Shown here: piece after piece, positions 11,363 through 22,830 of the stretch
Layout: every line of letters starts with the position of its first letter
How positions within the stretch are numbered: the stretch's first letter is position 1
Source of the DNA: Pinus tabuliformis
Taxonomy: Eukaryota; Streptophyta; Pinopsida; Pinales; Pinaceae
Assembly (NCBI GenBank): GCA_031772625.1
Contig: CM062817.1
Location: 950,582,327 to 950,646,326, forward strand
DNA length: 64,000 nt
Direction: 5' to 3'
The notes under the pieces: model-generated
The model's input: only the letters and a program-made list of their open reading frames with translations
What the model was told of the DNA's origin: nothing
Database searches by the model: none
Program-made: the position numbers and the translations under genes

Positions 11363-13023
11363 CACCGTGACAGGTTGATCTATGGATCTGCCTAGAAAAA
11401 AAACTTCCAATGTCAAGCAATTGATAAGAAAATGAATTCAATTACCAAATCTGTCGCCAATGGATCTATCTCCAGATCTTTGATTCAACATGTATGTTTT
11501 CAAAAGTAAAAAAAAAGTCATTGATATTATACTAGGGTGATCTTAAATTAAAAAGAGGTATTGATTACGTATGATCTCAACCCACCGAGTTGGATTCACA
11601 GCTCACAGCTCACTATCCTCATCAATCAAAACAAATGGTTGAAAGAACGTACATACATTTTCCACCAACTCAGGGCATGTTGAGGCAGTATCCAAATCTT
11701 TTCATAATATCATTCTTCACAATAGCGTTCACAACACTTCCACTACATTCATCGTTAACATTTCTCGACAGGGAAACCACGCTTATTCTGCACTACAAAT
11801 CCATCATTGATTTCTATGGCAGCCACACCCTCCAACTCACAGATCTCAATATTGGGTAGCAAACATCCTCCAACTTGCAGATCGATTGTCCAGAAGCCCA
11901 TACGAAGGTAAAGCCACCAAATTGATCTATCCCATACTAGCTGAAAACCATCGATTCAAAAACCTCAACTGATATCTATTGTAGCTTACAATATAACACC
12001 ACATAGTAGAGATGCCACTTCGAATGTAGAGGGGGTCCCTAGAAGTCACCTTTTGAGATCTTCGCAAACGCTTCAGCTCACTGTCACTCAAGAGAAACGT
12101 TGACTATGAGAGAGACTCCATGCTTCAGTTGTCAGATCCACATTGATCTAAGATGATTTGGGCTCATCCACATTGTGGGAAGAAACAAATCAGAGGTAGC
12201 AGGCACAGACATGTTGCTCCAAACTCCGCTCACTAGAACATCACCCACAAACAAACATGCAACCCTCTCCAAAATAATTCCGTCACATATCTGAAAAGTA
12301 CTTCAAATCAAACATCGATGAAGGAAGCATTCTTGTATCTTCGTTTGGGGCGAGAGGAGTGATGATTTTGGTGCAAGACTGCCATGCCCCTCTACTGGTT
12401 AATGCATTAGAATAATTAATTAGATCCAGTCGAAATACGCTTAGTTCTCATTACTCTTACTCGTTCTGCTAACTTCTCATTACATCAAGAGCCTTCGTTA
12501 GCGTATTTCACTCCAAAAGCCAATCAAGTAAGCCTATCCTTGCCTGAAGGTTGACTATATTTTTCCCTGCATATTTCTTTTACTCTGGCTAATTTGTATT
12601 GAGTCACCAATCGGAATTATGGGCAAATCTAGTCGAATAACTCTACCCAACTTCCAATAGATTGGCAGGTGTTGAAATTTTTTGAAATTCCAACTTCCCA
12701 CCAATGATCCACCACAGCACAACCGATCACAATTTTGCAGCAGCATGACCGTCACTCAACAGATCCTCACTATCTAGGCACATTGCATGAGAGATGGTCT
12801 ATCAGCGCGTGAATGAGATTCAAACCCGCATTGAACCCCGACCAAGTTTCAATTAACCAATGCGTATATTTGACCAAAAAACAATGCTTCTCTCACTACC
12901 TCAAAAAACAAATTCCATGTTTTTCCTTAGCACCTCGCCTCCTCGCCAAGCCTCTTTTGTATGAGCCACCAAGGGCAACAATTATGCCACTTAGGCACTC
13001 ACACAACCAACAAACCTCACCAT
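11363..13023 (-). other. long untranslated leader of Copia-1
   Basis: About 1.66 kb between the primer-binding site and gag. No retroelement motif, host exon or long frame is visible on either strand; small open frames at 11590-11859 and 12813-13115 are not recognisable. It may be a genuinely long leader or may contain unrecognised older insertions. Confidence 0.6.
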
Positions 13024-13034
13024 CTCTGATACCA
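13024..13034 (-). other. primer-binding site of Copia-1
   Basis: On the minus strand it reads TGGTATCAGAG, complementary to initiator tRNA-Met, directly adjoining the right LTR. Confidence 0.9.
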
Positions 13035-13283
13035 TGTTTAAATCGAAAGAAACCAAATATATTCAAAAACTTAGCATCTCTCAGGAGCAAGCTGCACCTG
13101 GAGAATGGCTCATAGAGAGCGCTCTACCTAGATCATTATTCATCAAGAAGATGTAAGTTTACATGAAAATAGGAGAGTTAGAACTAACTCATAAAAGGTA
13201 GGAACTAATTCTTAAAGTAGGACATCTGCACAACTAATGAACAAACTCTCTCCAATAATAAAAATTCTCCATTAATTTCAACA
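13035..13283 (-). repeat. 5' LTR of Copia-1
   Basis: 249 bp, TGTT..AACA ends, the partner of 6044-6294. Bordered by the primer-binding site on the left and target duplication ACATA (13284-13288) on the right. Confidence 0.95.
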
Positions 13284-13288
13284 ACATA

Positions 13289-16200
13289 AGCTATGGAAAA
13301 TATATAAATTGGATGACGTTTTTAGGAATCAAAACACTTACCTCGTGATACATCTCACATTGTCAACATTAAAATAAATCATAAAATTTAACTAAACTAT
13401 GACTTTAATTTAAATTATTAATATTATTATTAGTTATAAAAATAATTAATATATGGGTTAACTAAAATTTGCAATGAACCATGGAAATTCACTCCCACTT
13501 TACTATGGATATTGTTAGCTTGTAAATAGGCTTTGTGACAATATCATGGGCCAATATCATGTCTTACTAATACCACAGACACACAACTCATGTTAATATT
13601 AAATATGTTCCTATGACATTTTTAAAAATTAATTAATTTCGTTAAAAAGAAAAAAGAGCATAACTATTTTTGAGACAAATTGTAACGTTTGATATCTAAC
13701 TACTACTAAAAATATTCTAAGATATTCCATAAAGGTTAAACCATTACCATCCACATAACAATTATTAATAATTTAATTAAAATTGTGGAAGTCTTATTCT
13801 AAAGTAGATATCACTACCTCCATAAATATAAGAGGCACACAAATAAAAAAAATCATGACAAACTCACCAGAGACAAAATTTATATTGTTTACGGGATTTG
13901 AACTAAGCCCATTAAAAATAAGGTGAAGAATGGCTAGCTTTTTTATTATTTCAACCACAATAGAATGATACAAAAACAATAAACAATAAAGTTACATCAA
14001 AATACCATGGTTGAAACCAAAGCAACAAACAATGGAATTACATTCCAATACCATTGGAAAACCATTGACTACCGAAACATGAAGCCCATATACTACCGAG
14101 ATATCAAGCCCATAAACTACCCATGACTCAAATTTACCCTATATTTATTTATCATAACAAAATATACTTGCTCTAATTATTGATTATTGTTATTGGAAAT
14201 CTGCCAATGGAACAATGGAAATTAGCCACGATTGTTGGAAGGCCATACTAGGAGTGGAGGTCATGATCTAGGTGCGACAACCATGAACACGACTTTTTAG
14301 AAAAATCTGTACATGAAAAATCAAAAGTTATAAAAAAATCATGGATAAAATTATGTTCCTCCCCTTGCAAGTTTGTTGATAGAGTAGTTAGGTTAGACAG
14401 TTTTTTGTTTGAGGCGGAGAGACGTAAATAGCATAAACTACATATTTACAGCGAGCGACTTCTATCGTGGCTTTATTCACATTGTGATTTGAACTATCTT
14501 ATGTTAGTAAGATTTCCCTTTACTTTTCACTTTCAAGATAGTTTTATACTAGCATTTGCACCAGATGTTGCAAAGGAAACGCCGTAAGGCATAAATTGAA
14601 GAACACAAATACAACAAAAGAATACTTTCATAAAGAATAAAAATATATTGAATGCTCAAATCAATGCCCCATTAACTCGAACCACTTAGTAGAGATATCT
14701 ATCAACATTAGGATTATACACAATGATGAAGAAATTTCCCATATACAAACAGCACCTTCCACAACAAACTTTTGTCACATCCACATTTTAAAAAATGCCT
14801 TGGAACATGATTGGAATCTCCCATATTGCCTTTTTCATTATGGAAATAAATCTTCCACGGGTTTTATTTATTTCCTTTACAATCTATCACTTTTAAATTT
14901 TAAACATGGTTCTCTGGTTTTAGGTTGCAAATTATGTGATAAAAATGTGCTCATCATTTTCATTATACCTATATTTTTTTCCATTTTGTAAGTATTTAAC
15001 ACTGGCAAGCAATTGAATTTGCAACAAAAACAATCAAGAATAGCGGTTTTGTGAAAATTATTTATTATTTTTATTAGATTATTTTACAGAAAGTATGTCC
15101 AACAATTAGGTTATAGAAAGTATTTCCAACAATTATCTTCTCTCTCATAAAGTGAAATTTAATGCAATCATCATCTCCATCAAATGAATTGTCGGAAGGT
15201 GGAATTTGGCCCTAGTTGCCGATTTTAACACTTTTGATCTTTCAATGGTCTTAAGTTCCAAATTTCACTCCACTAAAACCTGAACCCTTAGTAATGATGA
15301 GAAAGTTTTAAATGGGGGAGAAAGCATAGTATGAATTCTATAGAAAGTTTGGAATGATCCCTCATTACATTTTAATTGGGATGGAAAGAACATTAAACTA
15401 AGGAGATAACTCCCTATACTTTGATACAAAGGAGATAACTCCCTGTACTTTCATGGAATTGTTTTCAAAGTTTCAATTTTAATCTGAGAGCCACTCTTAT
15501 AATCAATCACCTGCATTCTAAACTTTTCATTTAAACAAGACACAAATTTTCATTTAAACAAGACAATTTATACTTTTCATTTAAAGAAGACACTTTATTG
15601 TTTTCAAAGTTTCAATTTTAATTTGAGAGCCACTCTTATAATCAATCACGTGCATTCTAAACTTTTCATTTAAACAAGACACAACTTTTCATTTAAACAA
15701 GACAATTTATACTTTTAATTTAAAAAAGACACTTTATACTTTTGTGAGTGAGTGTTGAACTTTTATCATAGTGAATGTGTTGAACTTTTATCATAGTGAC
15801 TTTAAAACATTTAATGGAGTATGAAACTTTTTAAAAGAACATATTTAATTTTTGTGCCAAAAAATATATGTGCAGGTTCCTCCAATAGTTAAAGTGAAGT
15901 TTTAACTTTGATAAAAATGAAAATTTACCTCAACTAGGTGAATTAGAAGATTTTTTGAAGTTGATGTAGAATATCTTTTTTTATATTGAAAATTTTAATT
16001 AAAAAAAAACAAACAAACAAACAAAACAAAACAAAACAAAACTTGTTAAACTGAATATTAGTTATAACAACCACTCAAACCAATATTTTCATCATTATTC
16101 AAAAGGAAAAATTACACCAAAAAAAGATTGGAAAAAAAATTAAATAAAAAATAAATTGCTTTTAAAGAAAAAAAAGCCTATGCCTATTTTGTACATCTCT

Positions 16201-16949
16201 CATTTTTTCTTATATTTTTTCCCTCTTTTAGGCATATTTGATGGTTAGATAGTAGAATTCTCAAATTCTTACTCATTGAAATATTAGGTAACTTTAAAAG
16301 TTTATAACTGTAAAAGATTATGAATAAAATTGAGTTGGTTCATTGCGTGAAGGAAAAAAACACATTAACAATTAGCCATCACTTATTATTATTAAGACCT
16401 ATGAACCTTGACAAGTATAACATAGCTTGTTCGGTAGAAATGAGAATAAAATGTTGATGTGAATTAGCATAGTATTACTACATATAGAGGTCAGAACTAA
16501 AATAGAAACAAAAAAATGCACATGTGAAACTCAAAATAATAGAATCAAAGCATAAAAAAAAAAGACAAATTAGTTAGAGGCACCTTACATCCAACTGCAC
16601 TACTTGTACAAATCCAAGTTGTCTGAGTTCTCCAATATTACCTTGATTACCTTGTTGAAGTGACAAAAGTTACACAGGAAAAAGGGTAAACTCCATTTGT
16701 ATATAACAAGTGAAAAGTCATAACTGTCAAATTCAGTCAAAGTCACTAATAAGAGTTATTGAACTCTTCTTAAGGACCTAAATATAGAATATTATCATAA
16801 AATAATGAGCTTACATAGTAGCTCATAGTCTACTATATTGTATCTCTATATTGTACATTTATCCAGCTTGAGTTTTAGGGAAATGAAGATTTTTCTCCAT
16901 TCTATTGTAAACCCAATATGACCAATGTCCAAAGCTCTAGTTAAGATAT
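13289..16949. other. AT-rich intergenic DNA downstream of the ABCC relic
   Basis: No gene was recognised on either strand. Contents: similarity of 13289-13345 to 5985-6043 (the other flank of Copia-1), a 139-bp tandem duplication at 15459-15736, an A/AAAC-rich tract at about 16005-16045, and the 3' flank of the ABCC pseudogene, whose stop codon is at 16950-16952. Confidence 0.6.
15459..15736. repeat. 139-bp tandem duplication, two copies
   Basis: The copy starting TTGTTTTCAAAGTTTCAATT at 15459 recurs at 15598. Each copy itself holds sub-repeats of CTTTTCATTTAAA(C/G)AAGAC. Identity between the two copies is high by eye. Confidence 0.9.
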
Positions 16950-18095
16950 CTATTGGATGGAGTACTCTGAAACAAGTTTTACAAATGCAGAAAATTTGTT
17001 GCTGAGTAGTTTGGATGGAGTGTCATACCCAGCAATTTTTCCTGATTCAAAACAAATACAAGTAAGTAAAAAATGAAATGTGTCCAAAAAAATAGTAACT
17101 TTAACAAAACACTAGAAAATAAACAACTTATAAATGTTATACCATCCTTTAATAGGAGAACCATATCACTCTCAATAATAGATGGAATCAGATGTGCTAT
17201 AGTAATGACTGTGCAGGTAGAAAATCGGTGGCCAATTATTTGTTGAATAAACCCATCAGTTGCAGTGTCAACTGAGGCAGTTGCCTCATCAAGGACTAGT
17301 ATCCGACTTTGTTTTAGTAGTGCCCGTCCCAAACAGACAAGTTGGCATTGACCCACACTCCAGTTTCCTCCATTCTTAGACACTGTACAAGAGATCATTC
17401 CATTAATTCGATTCTCAATTTTCATTTAAAAAAAGGGGGCCTAGAGACCAGGAAGGTCTCAAGGACACCAAAAAATAAACAAAACATGAGCACTAAGATG
17501 GAAAGCAAATAGCAGAAATAGCTACTGTAAAAGGTTTTATTTTTCTCCTTCAGACTTCCATTGAATGTGATAAAAACACACAGACCTGAGGAATCAAGTT
17601 TCTTTTCTTTTGCTCGTACAATCCCGCCAAGTTGGCACTTGTCCAAAGCCTGAAAGCACAAGCAAAATCAAAGTATATTCATAAACAATAAACGTACAAC
17701 AAGATCCTGAGGGAAATATCTATATTCTTCAAGGCAAGAATAATTGGTGCTAAAATACTAATGCTTATAGAATATGAAGCAGAAATAACCTCCCAAATCT
17801 CATCATCCAAGCAATCTTCGAGAGGATCCAAATTATTTCTTATAGTGCCTTCAAACATTGTTGGTTCTTGGGGAATAATGCTTAATTTGGATCTTAGGTC
17901 ATGGAGGCCTATGGATGAGATGTCAACTCCATCAATGACAATTCTGCCAGTTGTTGGTTCCACAATGCGAAAAATAGATTGAGTAAGAGTAGATTTGCCA
18001 CTTCCTGTTTGCCCCACAACTCCCACCTTCGTGCCTCCAGGGAAAGTGCATGTAAGGCCTTTCAAGAAAAGCGAAAGATGTGGTCCATAATGCAC
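16950..18095 (-). pseudogene. ABCC relic exons 7-10 (NBD2)
   Basis: Exons 18095-17790, 17649-17586, 17382-17143 and 17041-16950 join in phase. They show Walker [11 protein letters not shown]-loop region [17 protein letters not shown], the ABCC-type signature WSVGQ (in place of LSGGQ), Walker [11 protein letters not shown] and the H-loop TIAH. All key NBD2 residues are present. The His is followed by Leu rather than the usual Arg, and GQCQL replaces GQRQL. The last exon ends KLVSEYSIQ then TAG. This block alone looks undamaged, so it could be mistaken for a live gene. Confidence 0.9.
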
Positions 18096-18187
18096 CTTAT
18101 TGTATGGATCAAATTTATAGATGAACTTACATGCAAATTACTAGCATTGAATGCGTGAAAAAGAGTCTATTTGTATTGAGTTCTGAC

Positions 18188-18402
18188 CTGCAAATGAGTT
18201 AGATCTATCGTTCCTCTAGATGGCCAGTTGGAGTTTGGTCTACAATTCTCTATAATCACTTGTGACTCACTCAGAATTCGTGAATATGTCATTATTCTCT
18301 CCGTTGAGATCATGCTGGTCTCCACATAACAAAGGCACGATATTACCCAGCCTTGTACCATGTTCAGACTTAGACTATATGTTACTGCCAACCCTGGAGT
18401 GC
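18188..18402 (-). pseudogene. ABCC relic exon 6
   Basis: 215 bp, acceptor AACAG before 18402 and donor GTCAGA after 18188. It reads LAVTYSLSLNMVQGWVI, ERIMTYSRI and NWPSRGTIDL, the end of membrane domain 2 and the lead into NBD2. It joins in phase to exon 5 (codon split at the junction) and to exon 7. No lesion seen. Confidence 0.88.
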
Positions 18403-18516
18403 CTGTTAAGGTGCCATTTCATTTACTTTCATATTTCATTATAAAGAATATGTCTAGTCTGCTGAGATCAGTTTAGGAAAAATAATTGTAAGCCAAGATA
18501 GTGCTTCTGTACCTAC

Positions 18517-18640
18517 TTGGGCTAATTACATCTTGAGGCAAGCGAATGAGGAACACCAAAAAGAATGCAAACACAAGATTTGACAGAAAATCCATCCGAA
18601 TGCCAAGCCACTCATTGGCTCCAACATTGTGGAGACTAGG

Positions 18641-18686
<46 letters not shown>

Positions 18687-18840
18687 ATCAACTCGAGATT
18701 TCTTTCCATGAATCGAAATTCCTGGTCAAAACTTCTAATGGTGGCTCTATAGAGATTGATTATCCAAAATGTTGTACGATTGGAGCTCTACAAACTAATG
18801 CTAGTCGAGCCAGTTCCCTAGCTGATGTTATGTAGTATTG
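18517..18840 (-). pseudogene. ABCC relic exon 5 with stop, frameshift and (TA)20
   Basis: It reads QQYYITSARELARLALVCRA, then HFG followed by TAA where relatives have Glu. A one- or two-base frameshift precedes TIRSFDQEFRF. The frame then continues through MERNLELID, a run of alternating Ile-Tyr from a (TA)20 microsatellite (18645-18684), and RPSLHNVGANEWLGIRMDFL. Relatives have roughly EYSRP where the dipeptide run lies, so the microsatellite grew inside the coding sequence and kept frame. The expected acceptor AG just upstream of 18840 reads AA. The donor is GTAGGT after 18517. Confidence 0.88.
18645..18684. repeat. (AT)20 microsatellite inside an ABCC exon
   Basis: 40 bp of pure AT dinucleotide. 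On the minus strand it is translated as alternating Ile-Tyr between LID and MRPSLHN of the ABCC reading frame. Confidence 0.95.
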
Positions 18841-19060
18841 TTGCATGCAAGGAAGGCAAAGGAGTTACAAGAATTCTCTTATTACTATAAAAGCCCAAAA
18901 GAATGGAAACAAAGAAATACAGATAAATTGTTGTCATGATAGAATCCTGATGCAACTTAATCTATTTGATAACATCCTTTTCAATCAGATTATTGGATCT
19001 ACCTACAGCAAACCTTGAAGTAGAAATCAAACTCTCTTATCGCCAATTTATGTTCCTTTG

Positions 19061-19340
19061 AGAAAATTAAAATTTGCAAGTTCGTATTTATTATTATTGA
19101 GAAATATAGAGAATACCTGATACCATATACAACTTGCACCCACTGGTATAAACACAATGAAGACATGCCATGAAATATGAGACATGATTGCAATGATCCC
19201 AGAAAATTAAAATTTGAAATTTCGTATTTATTATTATTGAGAAATACAGAGAATACCTGATACCATATACAACTTGCACCCACTGGTATAAACACAATGA
19301 AGACCTGCCAAGCAATATGAGACATGACTGCAATGATCCC
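19061..19340. repeat. 140-bp tandem duplication spanning an exon-intron border
   Basis: Copies 19061-19200 and 19201-19340 are nearly identical (for example both begin AGAAAATTAAAATTTG and end CAATGATCCC). The unit contains the 3' end of ABCC exon 4 (..ATTGCAGTC..TATCAG on the minus strand), its donor site, and about 60 bases of the following intron. The exon end and donor are therefore present twice. Confidence 0.93.
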
Positions 19341-19421
19341 CAAAAGTTGTATAAATGCAAAAGCCAATTCTCCTAGTTGAGAAGGAATCAATGTGTCCAC
19401 TGCACTATGATCAGTTGATGC
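19257..19421 (-). pseudogene. ABCC relic exon 4
   Basis: 165 bp, acceptor GAAG before 19421 and donor GTATTC after 19257. It encodes ASTDHSAVDTLIPSQLGELA, then FIQLLGIIAVMSHIAWQVF and the end CIWYQ, membrane domain 2 of ABCC transporters. It is open. A partial second copy of its 3' end follows downstream on the minus strand (about 19200-19117). Confidence 0.9.
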
Positions 19422-19445
19422 CTTCCAAGAAACAGAGAGCTTGTT

Positions 19446-19460
19446 ACTGACCCGATTTAG
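19446..19460. repeat. 15-bp direct repeat, left copy
   Basis: ACTGACCCGATTTAG, identical in 14 of 15 positions to 25205-25219, which spans the 3' end of ABCC exon 3 and its donor site. The two copies bracket 19461-25204, as a target-site duplication would. Confidence 0.8.
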
Positions 19461-20663
19461 CTAACACCATGTTATGTGCAGAGAGAAGTCTGAAAGAGAA
19501 CATTTTGCCATAGTTTATACGATAGGAAATGCAGTAAACATCTCAACTTCACGTAGTTTTTTTTGGATAAATGTGGTCTTCTTATCAATTGACGCCATTG
19601 AAGTGGGGCATTTTTAAGTCGATCCCAGATTCCTAGAATATTCAGGAATTGGATAGACATGGTGTCCTTCCAATTCCGGAATATTCAGGGAATCTGCAAT
19701 CTAGTGAAGTTCAAGGGTTGAAGTGGGGATTCACATGTTGTTTGTAATGGATAGTCAGTAATAACTTGTGAGGGTCTTATTTACTTTTAGGATATATGGT
19801 ATTGTTGTCATATATTCTTTTTTGGAATATATAATAAGTATACATAATAGGCAGGGAATCTATAAAGTAGTATAATTATATTAATAAATATAGTTGATAT
19901 ATGTTATATTGTTAATTTATTTAAATTTAAAATAATATAATTTGTTTTAAATTTAAATTTCTCAAATAAAATTATCAATCACATAAATTTGCTATTGAGC
20001 AATCAAAATTTCGATTCACAAATCTTAACTATCACATAAATCTTTCAATATAAATTTTCTATTTATCAATTAAAATTTCCATTCACAAATCCCAACTATC
20101 TTTAAGTATTATTATATACCTTATTTTCAACAAACACTTATTAATTTATTAATTTATTGCCAGACTCAATTTTAAAAAAAAATTATAATAATTCCCAAAT
20201 AAAATGGAATTCTTTGGCTTAATCACTGATATGTGAAAAAATGTAACAAATGCTTAAAATGATAAATATTAAAAGCAAATAATCATCATCCAATTTTGAC
20301 GTGACAACTTGAACAATTTGAAATTGTAGGACATGTCGAAATATAAAGATGCCATGAGCGTTTCTGACTGTTCATTTGATTAATAATTATATGCATGTTC
20401 CTGAACCTGAAGCCAAGCCCTGGTACGGATCCTGAGTTAAATCAGAGTTTAAAAAATGGTAACCAAACCAGTACTGCCATTAAATTATTCTTTCTCAATC
20501 GGTTAGCGAGAGCCGCTCCGGCAGAAGAAGCGTTCGAATCACCTGATTCAAAAGTCAACTAATCAACTCAATTAAGCGCTTAATGTATTAAAATAAATTA
20601 TTTTTAAATTAAATATGTTATGTTTTGATTTTAATGGAGTTGTCTATAATTTTTTGGACGGCC

Positions 20664-21519
20664 AATGAAGATGAACATGGTGATCATAAATTCACAATAG
20701 AACAAATATATGCAAAAACAATACATTCTTTCATAAAGGCTTACAGGTACCTGCATTAACAATGGGTAAGAGAAATTTTGATGCAGTAGTAGACACAAGT
20801 AGAGATGAGCATCATCTCTAATCTCTGTTGGGAAGAGGTATTCAGAAAACCACCTCTAAAACCAAGAAAGATGATAAGATCCCTATAAGGGTGGCCAATC
20901 ACATTATTTGCAAGACCATAGGTAAATTGATGGGAGTAAGAACACAGTGAACCCTAACAAGACTAAGGTTATGATTTTGAGCACTTCTAAGAACAATCAT
21001 ACTTCCATTTCATATCTATAGGGGATGAAGTAGAGAATCGAGATCACTACAGCATATACCTATGTGGGGTTCCAATTCAGTGGCAAGGAAGAGGCCTCAA
21101 AAAGATACAAGCCTTGACCTAAGTGATAGAAACTTAAGGGACATAAAAGTTAAAAGTAAAGGGGCCAAGTCTTGCTCAAGACAAGCATTCCATGAAAATG
21201 GTATATGGATTCCTTGAACCCCTACTAAATGCGAATGAAGATGAACATGGTGATCATAAATTCACAATAGAACAAATATATGCAAAAACAATACATTCTT
21301 TCATAAAGGCTTACAGGTACCTACATTAACAATGGGCAAGAGAAATTTTGATGTAGCAGTAGACACAAGCAGAGATGAGCATCATCTCTAATCTCTTTTG
21401 GGAAGAGGTATTCAGAAAACAACCTCTAAAACCAAGAAAGATGATAAGATCCCTATAAGGGTGGCCAATCACATTATTTGCAAGACCATAGGTAAATTGA
21501 TGGCAGTAAGAACACAGTG
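20664..21519 (+). repeat. 286-bp direct repeat, copies 570 bp apart
   Basis: 20664-20949 and 21234-21519 match almost throughout (AATGAAGATGAACATGGTG.. to ..AACACAGTG). The intervening 284 bases are not repeated. The second copy continues into an open stretch (RVANHIICKTIGKLM..) that I cannot assign to a family. Confidence 0.92.
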
Positions 21520-21757
21520 TTATGAGATCACTCCTCATAAAACAGTTGAAGTCCTCAGATACCTAGAAAATCTTATTGGGCATTTCTTGGAAGATATTGA
21601 ATATATGCAATGAGAAGAACCAGGTGTTTCGATAAGGAAGAATTCATTTTCAAAAACAGCCAAAAGAAATGTAAAATCCCACTAGATAAAAGTAATGTGG
21701 TAGTGGAAAGTGAAACCGATACCACAAATATAGACAGGCCATCAGGACCAAAACACA

Positions 21758-21845
21758 AATGGAACACACTTGTATATGATGTGGAACCCAAGCCATCAGG
21801 AAATGGAACACACTTGTATATGATTTGGAACCCAAGCCATCAGGA
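21758..21845. repeat. 44-bp tandem duplication
   Basis: Units 21758-21801 and 21802-21845 begin AATGGAACACACTTGTATAT and end CCATCAGGA, with one or two differences. Confidence 0.92.
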
Positions 21846-22220
21846 ATTTTTGTTTTCTGAAGAGGGTTTTCATAATTTTCATCTTTAGCTGGATTTTTTT
21901 ACACTTTGCTGGAGGGTGGGCTGACCACGGTGAAGAAATTTATAATTGGAAAATGTAAACTGTTGTTAAATTACGTTGTTATGAAGGTGAACATATGTTT
22001 GATAATATATCAGTTTGTGGAGTGACTGATAATTTGTAACGCTGATAAGCCACTTATTTTGTACTGGCATCTTTATATTAACAGAATCCAAACTATTGAG
22101 TTAGTATTTTCTAATCTCCTCGGCATTTGTTTTGCATAGCTTTTTTTACATATATTTATTATACTGTATATGTCATTACCCCTATCAAGTTGTATACTCT
22201 CTGGATCTTCTAAAATTGAC

Positions 22221-22360
<140 letters not shown>

Positions 22361-22509
22361 CTAATTTTAGCTCATGACTTAACCAGACATCAAATCTGAG
22401 ATTTACGAGACCCCCTTGTTTCTGGGACAACCCATAGATGTATCCTGGTCTTTTTTCCAACTTCTAATACCTGAATATCACAACTCTTTGTTAGTATCTA
22501 TCCTCGAAC

Positions 22510-22830
22510 AAAATTTCCAAGTAAGCTTTTCTTGGGAGTTAGGAGAATCCACCAACAACCAAGCAGAAGTGATGACATTTTAATATATTATCAAGGTCTA
22601 GAAAATATCTAATAAAGGGGAATCAAAAATTAATTGTAATTGGAGACTCCTCAATCATAATTAGGAAGAGATGTGAAACCCAAGTTAATCCAGATTGTTA
22701 ACAGGAGGTTAAGGGATCTCAAACAGTTTTATGTTTATAGAATAATACCAGGTTTTGAGGGCTTGCGATAGCCTGAATAATACCATAGAAAAGGAGATTG
22801 TGAAAATAAGTGTTGGAATGATGAGTATAA
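22510..22830 (+). pseudogene. retroelement RNase H (RVT_3-like) remnant
   Basis: Fragments in shifting frames read FSWELGESTNNQAEVMTF, IVIGDSSIIIRK, LRDLKQFYVYRI and IVKISVGMMSINGG. They follow the order of plant retroelement RNase H domains (family motifs TNNQAE, VxGDS, and a final FxHVxRxxNxxAD-like block). Catalytic Glu (QAE) and Asp (GDS) are still visible, but stops and frameshifts occur after MTF and before IVIGDS. It is most like the RNase H at the C terminus of L1-type ORF2 or of gypsy pol; which one is unresolved. Confidence 0.55.

Larger units (their letters stand above)
6044..13283 (-). mobile_element. Ty1/copia element Copia-1, complete but decayed
   Basis: The two LTRs are 6044-6294 and 13035-13283 (251 and 249 bp, about 83% identical by eye), both with TG..CA ends. 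Perfect 5-bp target duplications ACATA flank it at 6039-6043 and 13284-13288. A tRNA-Met-type primer-binding site (13024-13034) and a purine tract next to the left LTR (near 6295-6302) fix the minus orientation. Internal order on the minus strand is gag (11.36-10.9 kb), zinc knuckle/protease/GAG-pre-integrase (10.6-10.0 kb), integrase (9.99-9.2 kb), RT-RNase H (8.87-6.64 kb). Integrase before RT identifies copia. Several frame breaks plus a 1,063-bp solo LTR in the RT (7284-8346) make it inactive. The low LTR identity implies an old insertion. Confidence 0.95.

Noticed and set aside
17679-18095. Intact-looking ABC transporter NBD as a stand-alone gene
   Set aside because: It is one exon of the larger ABCC relic, with matching splice sites and phases on both sides.
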